A stretch of DNA of 64,000 nucleotides, taken from the NCBI RefSeq assembly GCF_031455095.1, contig NZ_JAVDSB010000001.1:868001-932000 (forward strand). The letters run 5' to 3'. The position numbers were made by a program, and so were the translations under genes. Shown here one piece after another: positions 36,309 through 45,549 of the stretch (positions are counted from its first letter, which is position 1; every line of letters begins with the position of its first letter). Origin of the DNA: Paenibacillus_E qinlingensis_A (GTDB taxonomy: Bacteria; Bacillota; Bacilli; Paenibacillales; NBRC-103111). The notes beneath the pieces are model-generated. The model was not told the origin of the DNA. It did not search any database and worked only from the letters and a program-made list of their open reading frames with translations.

Positions 36309-37748
36309 ATGAAAGTATCACCACTTCGAAAAAAAGCTTTGAAAGCAACGTTAGCCCTAGCATCGACGCTAGCCGTCGTTATGCCTGTGAGTGCCATGGC
36401 ACAAGAGGATTTGAATACGGTTCTCGTTCGCAAAACACTGGTGGAAAACCATGTGAGCGGCGTCTCCTTAGAGGCGCTTGAGAATAAAAGCATTGAGCAA
36501 ATGATCGAGAGTTTGAAGGATCCTTATACAGTGCTATTCACACCGCAGGATTATGGTCAATTTTCAAATACCCTTGAGAACAGTTTTGAAGGCATAGGCT
36601 GTGTGATTGGGCTCGATGATAAAGGCGTATATGTGTCGAAGCCAATCCCAGGGTCGCCGGCAGCGATTGCTGGCTTACAGAAGGATGATTATATACGTGC
36701 TGTAGATGGCGTTCCTGCCTCTACGACGTCAATTGACGAAGTTCGGAACAAAATTATCGGTGTTGCTGGGACGAAAGTGAAGGTTACCGTTTTGCGCGGA
36801 GATAAAGTATTAACGTTCGAGATTACACGCCAAGCTGTGAACTCCCCTGAAGTCTACAGCAGCTCCTTTACCAATGGTGTTGGGTATATTCAAATTACAG
36901 ACTTTTCCGATGAAGCTGACGAGGAATTTGACAAAGAACTAAGTGCCCTTCAGGAAAAAGGATTGAAGTCGTTAATCTTAGATGTGCGTGACAATCCCGG
37001 TGGTTATCTGGAAACAGCGAGGAATATTGCAAAGCATTTTGTAAAAGATGGCGTCCTCATTCATACGAAAGATCGGGATGGTGTCGATGATCCTGTTAAC
37101 ATTACCGACGGTAATCCGCTAGGGATTCCTGTTTATATTTTAGCTAATGAAAATAGTGCTAGTGCTTCTGAAGTGCTCTCAGGCGCTCTTCAGGATTATG
37201 GGGTTGCGAAAGTAATCGGAATGCAAACCTATGGGAAAGGAAGCGTGCAGCAACTATTTGAGTTTCCGGATCATAGTGTTTTGAAGGTCACGGTAGAAGA
37301 ATACCTTACACCCAAAATGCGGAAAGTGAACAAAGAAGGCATTACACCAGACCTACAAGTTGATGGTGTATCTGCACAATTTATCACAGCTCTTCATGAA
37401 TCTGGCATATCGGATATTCAAGTTATGATCAAGAAACATGGTGCTACTTATAATGGGGTTGATGTCGGCTTTGGCTTTGGCAGCTTCCAAGAGAATGGCA
37501 AGTTTTATGCTTCTGCAAGAGGACTTGCTGCTTTAATCGGAGCCAAGATTTCATGGAATAATGCGGATCGAACCGTTGATATCACAGATAACAAGGGAAC
37601 GCATGCATTTCCAATTGAAGCGGATAAATTGATGATTGTAAACGATGCAAGCTATATCAATGTTGATCTTTTCGATGATTATTTCCCACAGCTGAAGGTC
37701 AACGTTCAAGGGGACTCGGTTTCAATTCAAGGTACAAAGGGGAACTAA
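36309..37748 (+). CDS. S41 carboxy-terminal processing protease with PDZ and stalk domain
   Basis: The ATG at 36309 follows ACGGAGA. This 479-residue secreted protein has a signal peptide (ending AMA), a PDZ domain (about 100-180), and an S41 protease domain with catalytic pair S283 (in ENSASASE) and K310 (YGKGS). A C-terminal copper-amine-oxidase-like stalk domain (about 395-475, NGKFYASARGLAALIGAKISWNN) follows. It resembles CtpA/CtpB proteases, of which CtpB acts in spore sigma-K activation. It lies between mutS and mutL, 22 bp after mutS. The link to mismatch repair is probably positional rather than functional. Confidence 0.9.
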   Translation: MKVSPLRKKALKATLALASTLAVVMPVSAMAQEDLNTVLVRKTLVENHVSGVSLEALENKSIEQMIESLKDPYTVLFTPQDYGQFSNTLENSFEGIGCVIGLDDKGVYVSKPIPGSPAAIAGLQKDDYIRAVDGVPASTTSIDEVRNKIIGVAGTKVKVTVLRGDKVLTFEITRQAVNSPEVYSSSFTNGVGYIQITDFSDEADEEFDKELSALQEKGLKSLILDVRDNPGGYLETARNIAKHFVKDGVLIHTKDRDGVDDPVNITDGNPLGIPVYILANENSASASEVLSGALQDYGVAKVIGMQTYGKGSVQQLFEFPDHSVLKVTVEEYLTPKMRKVNKEGITPDLQVDGVSAQFITALHESGISDIQVMIKKHGATYNGVDVGFGFGSFQENGKFYASARGLAALIGAKISWNNADRTVDITDNKGTHAFPIEADKLMIVNDASYINVDLFDDYFPQLKVNVQGDSVSIQGTKGN

Positions 37749-37752
37749 ATCA

Positions 37753-39810
37753 ATGGGCAAAATTCAGCTCTTAAGCGAGCATATTGCGAACCAAATTGCA
37801 GCAGGTGAAGTGGTGGAACGACCTTCATCGGTCGTGAAAGAGCTGGTTGAAAACTCGGTTGATGCGGGAAGTACCCGTATTGATGTCACGATTGAAGAAG
37901 GTGGATTGAGCCTTATTCGGGTGTCGGATAATGGCTCAGGCATGGCACTTGAGGACTGTGAACTAGCATTTCAGCGGCATGCGACGAGTAAAATCGCGAC
38001 GAGCAAGGATCTATTCTCCATCCGCACGTTGGGCTTTCGAGGCGAGGCTTTGCCGAGTATTGCTTCTGTCTCCAGACTGGAGTGTGTGACAAGCGCTAAT
38101 GAAGATGGACTAGGCAGGAAAATCGTCATCGAAGGTGGAACGATACGCGCTGTGGAAGAGACGGCAGCGTCGCGCGGCACGGAAGTGACGGTACGTGATC
38201 TATTTTATAACACGCCAGCAAGATTAAAATATATGAAGACGATCCAGACAGAGCTGGGGCATATCTCTGATTATTTATATCGTCTTTCATTGGCTCATCC
38301 GGGGATTGCTTTCATGTTAAAGCATAACGGAAATGTGCTGCTCCAAACGTTAGGCAACGGGGATTTGCTGCAAGTCATTGCCGGCATCTATGGCACGGCG
38401 ATTGCCAAACAAATGCTTCCTCTCCAAGTGGAAAGCTTGGATTATTCCATCACGGGCTTCGTGGCGAAGCCCGAAATGACGCGCGCGAATCGCGGCGGCA
38501 TCTCGACCATTGTCAATGGTCGGTATGTGCGCAACTTCGCGCTGAATCAAGCACTGCTGCAGGGGTATCATACCCTGCTGCCGATCAATCGCTATCCCGT
38601 TGCTGCGCTGCATATCGGGATGGATCCTGCGCTTGTGGATGTCAACGTGCATCCATCCAAGCTCGAAGTCCGCTTCAGTAAGGAAGCGGAGCTAACGGCA
38701 TTGATCGAAGCCGAGGTGAAGCGGCTATTTGGGCGACAAGTCTTGATTCCTACGGGAGTCAAGGCGGCAACCGCTCCGAAGGGAGCTTACGTCCAGGAGC
38801 AATTGGAGCTCACGCGTACGGTGGAGCCTCCGAAGGAAACACGCAGCACATCCATGGATTTGGATGCGGAGTTTTTTAAAGACCATAAGGATCCAGAAGA
38901 TACGAATAGGCTGAATTTGAAGGAACCAAGCGTTACGCAAAGCACGGAGAAACCTTGGATGCCACCGCTGCCACAGATAAAGGAAACGGCACCAGCATAT
39001 CAGCAGCAGGTATCATCTCCAGTGACGCCTGCGCCATCTCCAGCGAAGCAAGTGACAACCACAGAGGCACCAGTGGCCTCACGGCCGTCATTCACGAATC
39101 AAGGATACACGTCCTCCAGTAATGCACCTTATCGCAATACCTCTATTCAGCAGCAACGACGCACGAATGAGGCGTTTATGGATTTGATGCCTTCCAATGA
39201 GGATAGCGACGCGCCTAAACTGCCGACGTTTCCGAGATTGGACCCGATAGGACAAATGCATGGCACTTATTTGATCGCTCAGAATGAAACGGGCTTGTAC
39301 CTCATTGATCAACATGCGGCACATGAGCGCATCAATTATGAATATTTTTATGAGCGTTTTGGCAATCCTGCTGAGGCGAGCCAAGAATTACTCGTTCCAA
39401 TTACATTGGAATTTACACCATCTGAGGCAGGTGTCATTGCAGATAGGCTTGCCCTGTTTGAGCAAGTAGGCGTGTTTATGGAAGCTTTTGGCGGCAATAC
39501 GTTCCTTGTGCGTGCACATCCGCATTGGTTCCCATCTGGCGAGGAGAAGTCCATTGTCGAAGAGATGTGCGAACTAATCATTTCGGACCGCAAGGCGTTG
39601 GATATTGCTAAGCTGCGTGAAAAGGCGGCGATCATGTGCTCCTGCAAAGCTTCTATTAAGGCTAATCAAAGTCTTAGCGTTGTCGAGATGGAGATGCTCA
39701 TTGATCGACTTGCTGGCTGTAGAAACCCCTACACGTGCCCACATGGACGACCAATCGTAGTAAGTTTTACAACGTATGAGTTAGAAAAAATGTTTAAGCG
39801 AGTGATGTAA
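37753..39810 (+). CDS. mutL: DNA mismatch repair endonuclease MutL
   Basis: The 685-residue protein starts 4 bp after the protease stop. The N-terminal GHKL ATPase has the typical ANQIAAGEVVERP, FRGEALPSIASVS and GTEVTVRDLFYNTPAR. The C-terminal dimerisation and endonuclease domain has the metal-binding motif D519-Q-H-A-x-x-E, and CPHGRP near the end, which marks nicking-active MutL of organisms without MutH. A Pro/Ser/Thr-rich linker (about 345-500) separates them. It works with MutS in strand discrimination and repair. Confidence 0.96.
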   Translation: MGKIQLLSEHIANQIAAGEVVERPSSVVKELVENSVDAGSTRIDVTIEEGGLSLIRVSDNGSGMALEDCELAFQRHATSKIATSKDLFSIRTLGFRGEALPSIASVSRLECVTSANEDGLGRKIVIEGGTIRAVEETAASRGTEVTVRDLFYNTPARLKYMKTIQTELGHISDYLYRLSLAHPGIAFMLKHNGNVLLQTLGNGDLLQVIAGIYGTAIAKQMLPLQVESLDYSITGFVAKPEMTRANRGGISTIVNGRYVRNFALNQALLQGYHTLLPINRYPVAALHIGMDPALVDVNVHPSKLEVRFSKEAELTALIEAEVKRLFGRQVLIPTGVKAATAPKGAYVQEQLELTRTVEPPKETRSTSMDLDAEFFKDHKDPEDTNRLNLKEPSVTQSTEKPWMPPLPQIKETAPAYQQQVSSPVTPAPSPAKQVTTTEAPVASRPSFTNQGYTSSSNAPYRNTSIQQQRRTNEAFMDLMPSNEDSDAPKLPTFPRLDPIGQMHGTYLIAQNETGLYLIDQHAAHERINYEYFYERFGNPAEASQELLVPITLEFTPSEAGVIADRLALFEQVGVFMEAFGGNTFLVRAHPHWFPSGEEKSIVEEMCELIISDRKALDIAKLREKAAIMCSCKASIKANQSLSVVEMEMLIDRLAGCRNPYTCPHGRPIVVSFTTYELEKMFKRVM

Positions 39811-39814
39811 CCCT

Positions 39815-40591
39815 GTGCTAGTGACAACTTCGTATAACCCGTCTGCCGAATTGACAGCGGAAGCCGCACGATTATCAGCTTTATATGGTGGCCGAATTGT
39901 GCCCCGGAAGAAGTATTCTTTGGAACTTCTTAGGAGAAATTATAAGGATAGTTCCGTTCTGCTTGTGACAAGAGAAGAGATCAGGTACTATGAAGAAGAT
40001 CACCCTGCAACTTTTTTCCATCCTAGCATGTCCCTCGTACGTGTCAAACGGATGCAGCGAGGCGAGCCTGATTTACTTATTGAGGCATCAGGAGCAGGTC
40101 CAGGAGACCGTATCGTAGATTGTACAGCGGGATTAGCGTCGGATGCGATCGTCTTCTCTTATGTTGTTGGTGAGGAAGGGCGAGTTACAGCTCTGGAAAG
40201 TGAAGCGATACCGGCCATGCTCATCCAAGAAGGATTGGCTCAGTATCAGTCAGAAATACCGGAGTTGAATGCAGCGATGAGACGCATTGAGGTTAGGCGG
40301 ACAGATCACCTTTCTTATTTGCAAAAGTTAGAGACGCAGAGTGTGGATGTTGTTTATTTTGATCCTATGTTTCGCAGTCCGATTGAGGAATCGCACGCGA
40401 TATCCCCACTTCGGCATCGTGCGAACGATGAAGCTGTTCGTTTGGCTTCGATCACAGAAGCAAGACGCGTCGCGCGCAAAAGTATTGTGCTTAAGGAAAA
40501 CAGAGAAAGTTCGGAGTTTGCCCGGCTCGGGTTCGAGCATGTGTTACGATCAACAACGAAAACAACGTATGGAGTGATTCGATTGTGTTAG
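39815..40591 (+). CDS. RsmJ-like SAM-dependent methyltransferase
   Basis: This 258-residue protein has a Rossmann methyltransferase core with a SAM-binding DCTAGLASDAIVFS and a motif IV-like VYFDPMFRSP that resembles the RsmJ (YhiQ) family of 16S rRNA guanine-N2 methyltransferases. The Bacillota branch is poorly studied, so the RNA target is inferred. The GTG at 39815 begins 5 bp after mutL, and the stop overlaps the miaA start by 7 bp, tying it to tRNA-modification gene miaA. Confidence 0.75.
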   Translation: MLVTTSYNPSAELTAEAARLSALYGGRIVPRKKYSLELLRRNYKDSSVLLVTREEIRYYEEDHPATFFHPSMSLVRVKRMQRGEPDLLIEASGAGPGDRIVDCTAGLASDAIVFSYVVGEEGRVTALESEAIPAMLIQEGLAQYQSEIPELNAAMRRIEVRRTDHLSYLQKLETQSVDVVYFDPMFRSPIEESHAISPLRHRANDEAVRLASITEARRVARKSIVLKENRESSEFARLGFEHVLRSTTKTTYGVIRLC

Positions 40592-41553
40592 CCCCATCTC
40601 CCAAGCCGAAATTACTCGTGCTACTTGGTCCCACCGCAGTTGGCAAAACCAAGCTCAGCTTGGAGATTGCGCAGCGCTTCAATTGTGAAATTATTTCTGG
40701 CGATTCGATGCAGGTTTATCGCGGCATGGATATCGGTACCGCCAAAGCGAGTGAAGCGGAGCAGCAGATCGTTCCGCATCATTTGATTGACATTCATGAT
40801 CCGTCGTACTCCTTTTCTGCAGCCGAATTCCAAGAGCGGGTCAAAGGATTAATCCATGACATCCACTCGCGTGGCAAGCTGCCTTTTATCGTAGGTGGCA
40901 CAGGATTATATATCGAATCGGTTTGTTACGATTATCGATTTACCGATGTCAGCATGGATGAGGAATTTCGGCAAGCGCAGGAAGCCTTTGCGAATACGCA
41001 TGGGGAAGAGGCCCTGCATGCGAAGCTGCGGGAGATCGATCCTGAGAGTGCAGAACGTCTGCATGCGAACGATCGAAGACGCGTCATTCGAGCGCTTGAG
41101 ATTTTTCATATCTCTGGTGAAACGATGACCGCTCATTTGGCCTCCCAGAAAAAAGAATCCCCTTACGAACTATGTATCATTGGGCTAACGATGGATCGAG
41201 CTCTTCTTTATCAGCGCATTGAAGAACGCATCGATGTGATGATTGGGGAGGGATTGGTCGAAGAAGTTCAAGCGCTTCTATCTGCTGGCACCCCAAAGTC
41301 AGCGATTTCGATGCAAGCACTTGGCTACAAAGAGATCGTTAGCTATCTGGAGCATGAGCTAAGTTTCGAGGATGCCGTGACTCTGCTTAAGCGGGATACA
41401 CGTCGATTTGCGAAGCGTCAATTGTCTTGGTTTCGGCATATGAAAGACATTGATTGGGTTGATGTGACGGACATAGCAAATTTTTCTGCCCATTTCGAAA
41501 TGATTAGTGATATACTAGCAGGAAAGTTTGTACATAAAATAGAATATAATTAA
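40585..41553 (+). CDS. miaA: tRNA dimethylallyltransferase MiaA
   Basis: The 322-residue enzyme adds a dimethylallyl group to A37 of tRNAs reading U-starting codons. P-loop GPTAVGKTKLS near residues 15-25, the substrate segment ISGDSMQVYRGMDIGTAK and the Arg-rich DRRRVIRALEI are conserved. The GTG at 40585 overlaps the methyltransferase stop. The gene is followed by hfq as in many bacteria, including B. subtilis. Confidence 0.95.
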   Translation: MLAPSPKPKLLVLLGPTAVGKTKLSLEIAQRFNCEIISGDSMQVYRGMDIGTAKASEAEQQIVPHHLIDIHDPSYSFSAAEFQERVKGLIHDIHSRGKLPFIVGGTGLYIESVCYDYRFTDVSMDEEFRQAQEAFANTHGEEALHAKLREIDPESAERLHANDRRRVIRALEIFHISGETMTAHLASQKKESPYELCIIGLTMDRALLYQRIEERIDVMIGEGLVEEVQALLSAGTPKSAISMQALGYKEIVSYLEHELSFEDAVTLLKRDTRRFAKRQLSWFRHMKDIDWVDVTDIANFSAHFEMISDILAGKFVHKIEYN

Positions 41554-41620
41554 CAAATATCACCATTAGAAAATAGCGCCGTGAAGGCGAAAGTTTCTTT
41601 CCATTAAGGGGGACCTACTG

Positions 41621-41860
41621 ATGAATCGATCCATTAATATTCAGGACAATTTTCTAAATCAGCTGCGTAAAGAAAGCATTCCTGTTACTGTTTATTTAAC
41701 GAATGGCTTTCAAATTAGAGGACTTATTCGTGCATTTGATAACTTCACCATCATTATTGACAGCGAAGGACGTCAACAAATGGTGTACAAGCATGCCATC
41801 TCTACCTTCACACCACAGCGTGCTGTTTCGTTAATGGCAGCTGCAGAAGCATCGGAATAA
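41621..41860 (+). CDS. hfq: RNA-binding protein Hfq
   Basis: The 79-residue protein has the Hfq Sm motifs QDNFLNQLRKESIPVTVYL and the Sm2 motif YKHAIST near residues 55-61. It is an RNA chaperone, though in Bacillus its phenotype is mild. AAGGGGG precedes the ATG. It follows miaA by 67 bp, the classical order. A terminator follows it. Confidence 0.97.
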   Translation: MNRSINIQDNFLNQLRKESIPVTVYLTNGFQIRGLIRAFDNFTIIIDSEGRQQMVYKHAISTFTPQRAVSLMAAAEASE

Positions 41861-41927
41861 TTGGGTTTTCGCTTCAATTTGCAACTTTTTAATGGACTGA
41901 AACGTCTAACCGAATAGAAACTTTTGG

Positions 41928-41956
41928 GAGCAACCTTGTATAAAGGTTGTTCTTTT
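41928..41956 (+). terminator. Terminator of hfq
   Basis: A 10-bp stem with one G-T pair (41928-41937 with 41943-41952) is followed by four T. It closes the miaA-hfq transcript before the penicillin-binding protein gene. Confidence 0.78.
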
Positions 41957-42010
41957 GTTGGTTTCATCTTCTAAATTAGAGAGAAACGAAACGTAAGGGA
42001 GTTGGTGAAT

Positions 42011-44572
42011 ATGGATAAACCTACGAGACGTCCATCCACGCCGCAAACCAAGCCAAGGGAGTCCAAACAGAGCAATAATAAGGGATCCAAGAAAAAGCGA
42101 TTTAGTGCACGTAAGCTCATTATGGGTACCATCATTGCAGCAATCGTTGCTGTCATCTGTGCGACAGGCATCTATATTGTTGTCATTATGAGCGGCTTCA
42201 AAATTTTGGATGCAAATATTGATAAAATTATTTCCACGACAGAGTCGACACTTATTTATGCACAAGAGGAAGGCAAAGATAAGGATGGGAAAGACAAACC
42301 TGCAACAGAGATTTCAAAAATTTATCGCGGTGAAAATCGGGAAAGCGTCAATATCAAAGACGTTCCAGAAAGACTGCAGCAAGCTTTTATCGCCACAGAG
42401 GATCGTCGCTTCAATGAACATTCCGGTGTAGATCTACGGGCGATCGGCCGCGCGTTGGCAACGGATATTATTCACATGAGCTATGTGGAAGGTGGAAGTA
42501 CCATCACACAGCAGCTTGCCAAAAACGTATTCTTAAGCTCAGACAAAACCGCATTCCGGAAAGGTACGGAAATGTCGATCGCCTTTGCGCTCGATGAACG
42601 GTTTACGAAGGATGAGATTCTAGAGAAATATTTGAATCGTATTTTCTTTGGGAGTAACGCCTATGGTATTAAAGCAGCAGCCAAGGTGTACTTTGGCAAA
42701 TCGAATTTGAATGACTTGGATGTATGGGAAATGGCGACACTTGCCGCGCTACCCAAAGCACCTTCCAGATATTCACCATTAACACATCCTGATTTATCCA
42801 AAGAACGTCGAGCCGTTGTTCTAAGACTAATGACGGATCAAGGTTATATTACAGAGGCTGAGCGTGCGAAAGCCGCAGCTGTTGATTATGTACCTCCTAC
42901 GACTGGAAACACGGGGACCAAAGAGTATGCTTCTTTCGTTGACTATGTTGTTAATGAAGCAGAAGACATGTACGGTATTGAAGAAGATGAATTGTTGACA
43001 AAAGGTTATCGCATTTACACAACGATGAATATTAAAGCACAGCAAAACATTGAGAAAACTTATGCGAATCCGAGTTTCTTCCAAAAGGACGCAGCTGATG
43101 GTCAAAAAATTCAGAGTTCGATGGTCATTTTGGATAATAAAACCGGTGGTATCATGGGTTTAATTGGTGGACGCGATTATAAAACCAAAGGGTTCAGTCG
43201 TGTGTACTCGAAAAGACAGCCAGGATCTTCATTTAAACCAATTGCGGTGTACGCTCCTGCTTTAGAAAGTGGGAAATATACGCCATATTCGTTACTTGAT
43301 GATACGCAGACTTCTTTCGGCTCGTATACACCACAAAACTATGACCGCCAAACACATGGGCAAGTGACGATGTTCGAAGCCGTCAAGAAATCCTACAATC
43401 TAGCACCTGTCTGGTTATTAAATAAAATAGGTGTTAGGACGGGGACTGATTTTGCTAATAAGTTAGGTACGACCTTAAACGCTCAGAAGGATCAGAATTT
43501 AGCGGTTGCGCTAGGCGGTCTTACGGATGGCGTATCGCCATTGCAAATGGCAACAGCTTACACGGCCTTTGCCAATCAAGGGGTTCAAAACAAAACGCAC
43601 GCGATTCTACGTATAACCGATTCACAAGGTAAAGAAGTTGCGGCATACAAGCCGGAGAAAAAGCAAGTCATGCAGCCAAAAACTGCCTACTACATGACCT
43701 TGTTGTTGCAAGGTGTAGTAGAAACGGGTGGTACGGGTGTTAAAGCGAAGTTGAATCGGCCAGTCGCCGGGAAGACGGGATCTACAGGACTTGATATTAA
43801 AGGCATTGAACAGTACGATCGAGATGTCTGGTTCGTGGGCTATACGCCTGAATGGACTGCGGCCGTGTGGGAAGGCTTTGATAAAGTTGATTCCAAGCAT
43901 TATGTGTCGGTAGGAAGCGGCAGCACAGCTGCTATTTTCAAGGAAGTCATGACGCTGTCGTTAGCGGGCAAAACAGTTACAAACTTTGTTAAGCCTGCAA
44001 ATGTCGATGATTTGAAAGAACCGCCGACGGGGATTGCGGATGTATCAGCTGTTTACGTGCCAGAAACGAAGCAAGTGAAAATAGCATGGACTTCGCTAGG
44101 CGATAAAGTTAGCTACCAATTGTTCCGTAAAAGTTCAACTGAGGCAGAAGCGCAAATGATTATTCAAACACCTAAATCGCAAATTGAAGATACCACGATA
44201 AACAGTGGGGAAACCTATCAATACTACGTCGTTCCGATGGAAACGAGTTCGAATACGCCAGGTGCGAAGTCGAATGTAGTTACCGTCGAAATTCCAAAGG
44301 ATGATTCGTTGCCGAATGGAGGGCTTCCATCTCCAACACCATCGATATCACCTTCACCTTCGCCAGGGAATGGGACCAGTCCATCTCCGTCACCTTCTGG
44401 GAAGCCAGGTCCTTCACAGTCGCCGGTGCCGACGATTAAGCCGGGTAATGGGAATGAAACAGGGCCTAGCCCGACGCCAAGTCCATCCATGAGTCCGAAG
44501 CCGACACCAACACCAACGCCGACACCTTCTCCCGGTAAGCCAACGGATGACAAGCCGAAGAGTGGGACTTAG
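42011..44572 (+). CDS. Class A penicillin-binding protein (PBP1 type)
   Basis: This 853-residue bifunctional peptidoglycan synthase has a cytoplasmic basic N-terminus, one transmembrane helix (about 36-58), a GT51 glycosyltransferase with EDRRFNEHSGVD, and a transpeptidase with S406-x-x-K (SSFK), KSYN and KTGS at 588-591. A fibronectin-type segment and a Pro/Ser/Thr-rich tail (about 770-850) follow. The ATG at 42011 lies 9 bp after AAGGGAG. In this position B. subtilis has no PBP gene, so it is an insertion relative to that genome. The role is cell wall synthesis. Confidence 0.93.
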   Translation: MDKPTRRPSTPQTKPRESKQSNNKGSKKKRFSARKLIMGTIIAAIVAVICATGIYIVVIMSGFKILDANIDKIISTTESTLIYAQEEGKDKDGKDKPATEISKIYRGENRESVNIKDVPERLQQAFIATEDRRFNEHSGVDLRAIGRALATDIIHMSYVEGGSTITQQLAKNVFLSSDKTAFRKGTEMSIAFALDERFTKDEILEKYLNRIFFGSNAYGIKAAAKVYFGKSNLNDLDVWEMATLAALPKAPSRYSPLTHPDLSKERRAVVLRLMTDQGYITEAERAKAAAVDYVPPTTGNTGTKEYASFVDYVVNEAEDMYGIEEDELLTKGYRIYTTMNIKAQQNIEKTYANPSFFQKDAADGQKIQSSMVILDNKTGGIMGLIGGRDYKTKGFSRVYSKRQPGSSFKPIAVYAPALESGKYTPYSLLDDTQTSFGSYTPQNYDRQTHGQVTMFEAVKKSYNLAPVWLLNKIGVRTGTDFANKLGTTLNAQKDQNLAVALGGLTDGVSPLQMATAYTAFANQGVQNKTHAILRITDSQGKEVAAYKPEKKQVMQPKTAYYMTLLLQGVVETGGTGVKAKLNRPVAGKTGSTGLDIKGIEQYDRDVWFVGYTPEWTAAVWEGFDKVDSKHYVSVGSGSTAAIFKEVMTLSLAGKTVTNFVKPANVDDLKEPPTGIADVSAVYVPETKQVKIAWTSLGDKVSYQLFRKSSTEAEAQMIIQTPKSQIEDTTINSGETYQYYVVPMETSSNTPGAKSNVVTVEIPKDDSLPNGGLPSPTPSISPSPSPGNGTSPSPSPSGKPGPSQSPVPTIKPGNGNETGPSPTPSPSMSPKPTPTPTPTPSPGKPTDDKPKSGT

Positions 44573-44589
44573 TTGGCTAAGTGAGCCTG

Positions 44590-44612
44590 ATAAGGCCCCA
44601 AAAGGGCCTTAT
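44590..44612 (+). terminator. Terminator of the penicillin-binding protein gene
   Basis: ATAAGGCCC (44590-44598) pairs with GGGCCTTAT (44604-44612) around CAAAA, with only a weak T-rich tail. It lies 18 bp after the stop. Confidence 0.65.
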
Positions 44613-44628
44613 ATCTCTAGCGAGCCAA

Positions 44629-44681
44629 GGCGGACAAGCAAATAACGCCCCAAAGGGGCGTTAAAAGGCAGCTTGCTCGCC
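44629..44681 (+). other. Nested hairpin structure in intergenic DNA
   Basis: An inner perfect stem pairs 44643-44651 with 44655-44663 (TAACGCCCC/GGGGCGTTA). An outer 11-bp stem with one mismatch and one G-T pair joins 44629-44639 and 44671-44681. It follows another hairpin and precedes the cyclophilin gene. Its role is unknown. Confidence 0.45.
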
Positions 44682-44777
44682 GCAAAGCGGTTGCTCGAGC
44701 ATGACTCGCCACAATGCAGTCGCTCAACTGGCACTTACGTCCTGCAATGCCAATCTAATTAACTGGAGGATCCATCA

Positions 44778-45506
44778 ATGAAATTTGCCACCAAGTCAAT
44801 GAATTACAAAATGCTAATCACTGCTTCCTTGCTTACGCTAACGCTACTCGCTTCAGCATGCGGGAACAAGCCAACAGAAACGACTGGCGGGACTTCATCG
44901 CCAAGTACGAGCACTTCCTCTCCAACATCAGCAGCATCGCCGGCGACATCGCCTGCTGGAGCGAAGCAGTGGAGCAAAGCGCCTGATATGATCATTGATT
45001 CAAACAAAACTTATCAAGCTGAAGTGACTACTTCCAAAGGGACGTTCACCATTGACCTTTACGCCAAAGAAGCGCCAAAGACAGTGAACAACTTCGTCTT
45101 TCTGTCCAAAGAGGGCTTTTACAATAATGTGACGTTTCACCGTATTATCAAAACGTTTATGATCCAAACGGGAGATCCTCAAGGGACAGGAAGAGGTGGC
45201 CCAGGTTATAAATTTGCTGATGAGCTGAAAACAACGCACACCTACGAACCAGGTACGGTAGCGATGGCAAACTCGGGTCCTAATACGAATGGCAGCCAAT
45301 TTTTCATCTGTTCGGGTGCGGATTGCGCTTCATTGAACAAGATGCCGAATTACTCGATTTTCGGAAAAGTAACGGCTGACGGTATGGCGACGATCGCTAA
45401 AATCGCGGAAACACCTGTGGAAAGAGATCCAAATGGTGGAGATTCTTCTCCAAGTAAGCCAAAAGAAAAGGTCACGATTAACACCATTACCATCAAAGAA
45501 AAATAA
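44778..45506 (+). CDS. Lipoprotein cyclophilin-type peptidyl-prolyl isomerase
   Basis: The 242-residue protein has a lipoprotein signal ending LLASAC, a Ser/Thr/Pro-rich linker, then a cyclophilin domain (about 75-240) with FHRIIKTFMIQTGDPQGTG and the GSQFFIC segment that forms the active site. It probably speeds proline isomerisation in proteins outside the membrane. GGAGG lies before the ATG. It is preceded by a structured 205-bp gap. Confidence 0.93.
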   Translation: MKFATKSMNYKMLITASLLTLTLLASACGNKPTETTGGTSSPSTSTSSPTSAASPATSPAGAKQWSKAPDMIIDSNKTYQAEVTTSKGTFTIDLYAKEAPKTVNNFVFLSKEGFYNNVTFHRIIKTFMIQTGDPQGTGRGGPGYKFADELKTTHTYEPGTVAMANSGPNTNGSQFFICSGADCASLNKMPNYSIFGKVTADGMATIAKIAETPVERDPNGGDSSPSKPKEKVTINTITIKEK

Positions 45507-45549
45507 ACTAACATAAACAACGCTTTCATGCTGGATAGGAGTGGATCTC

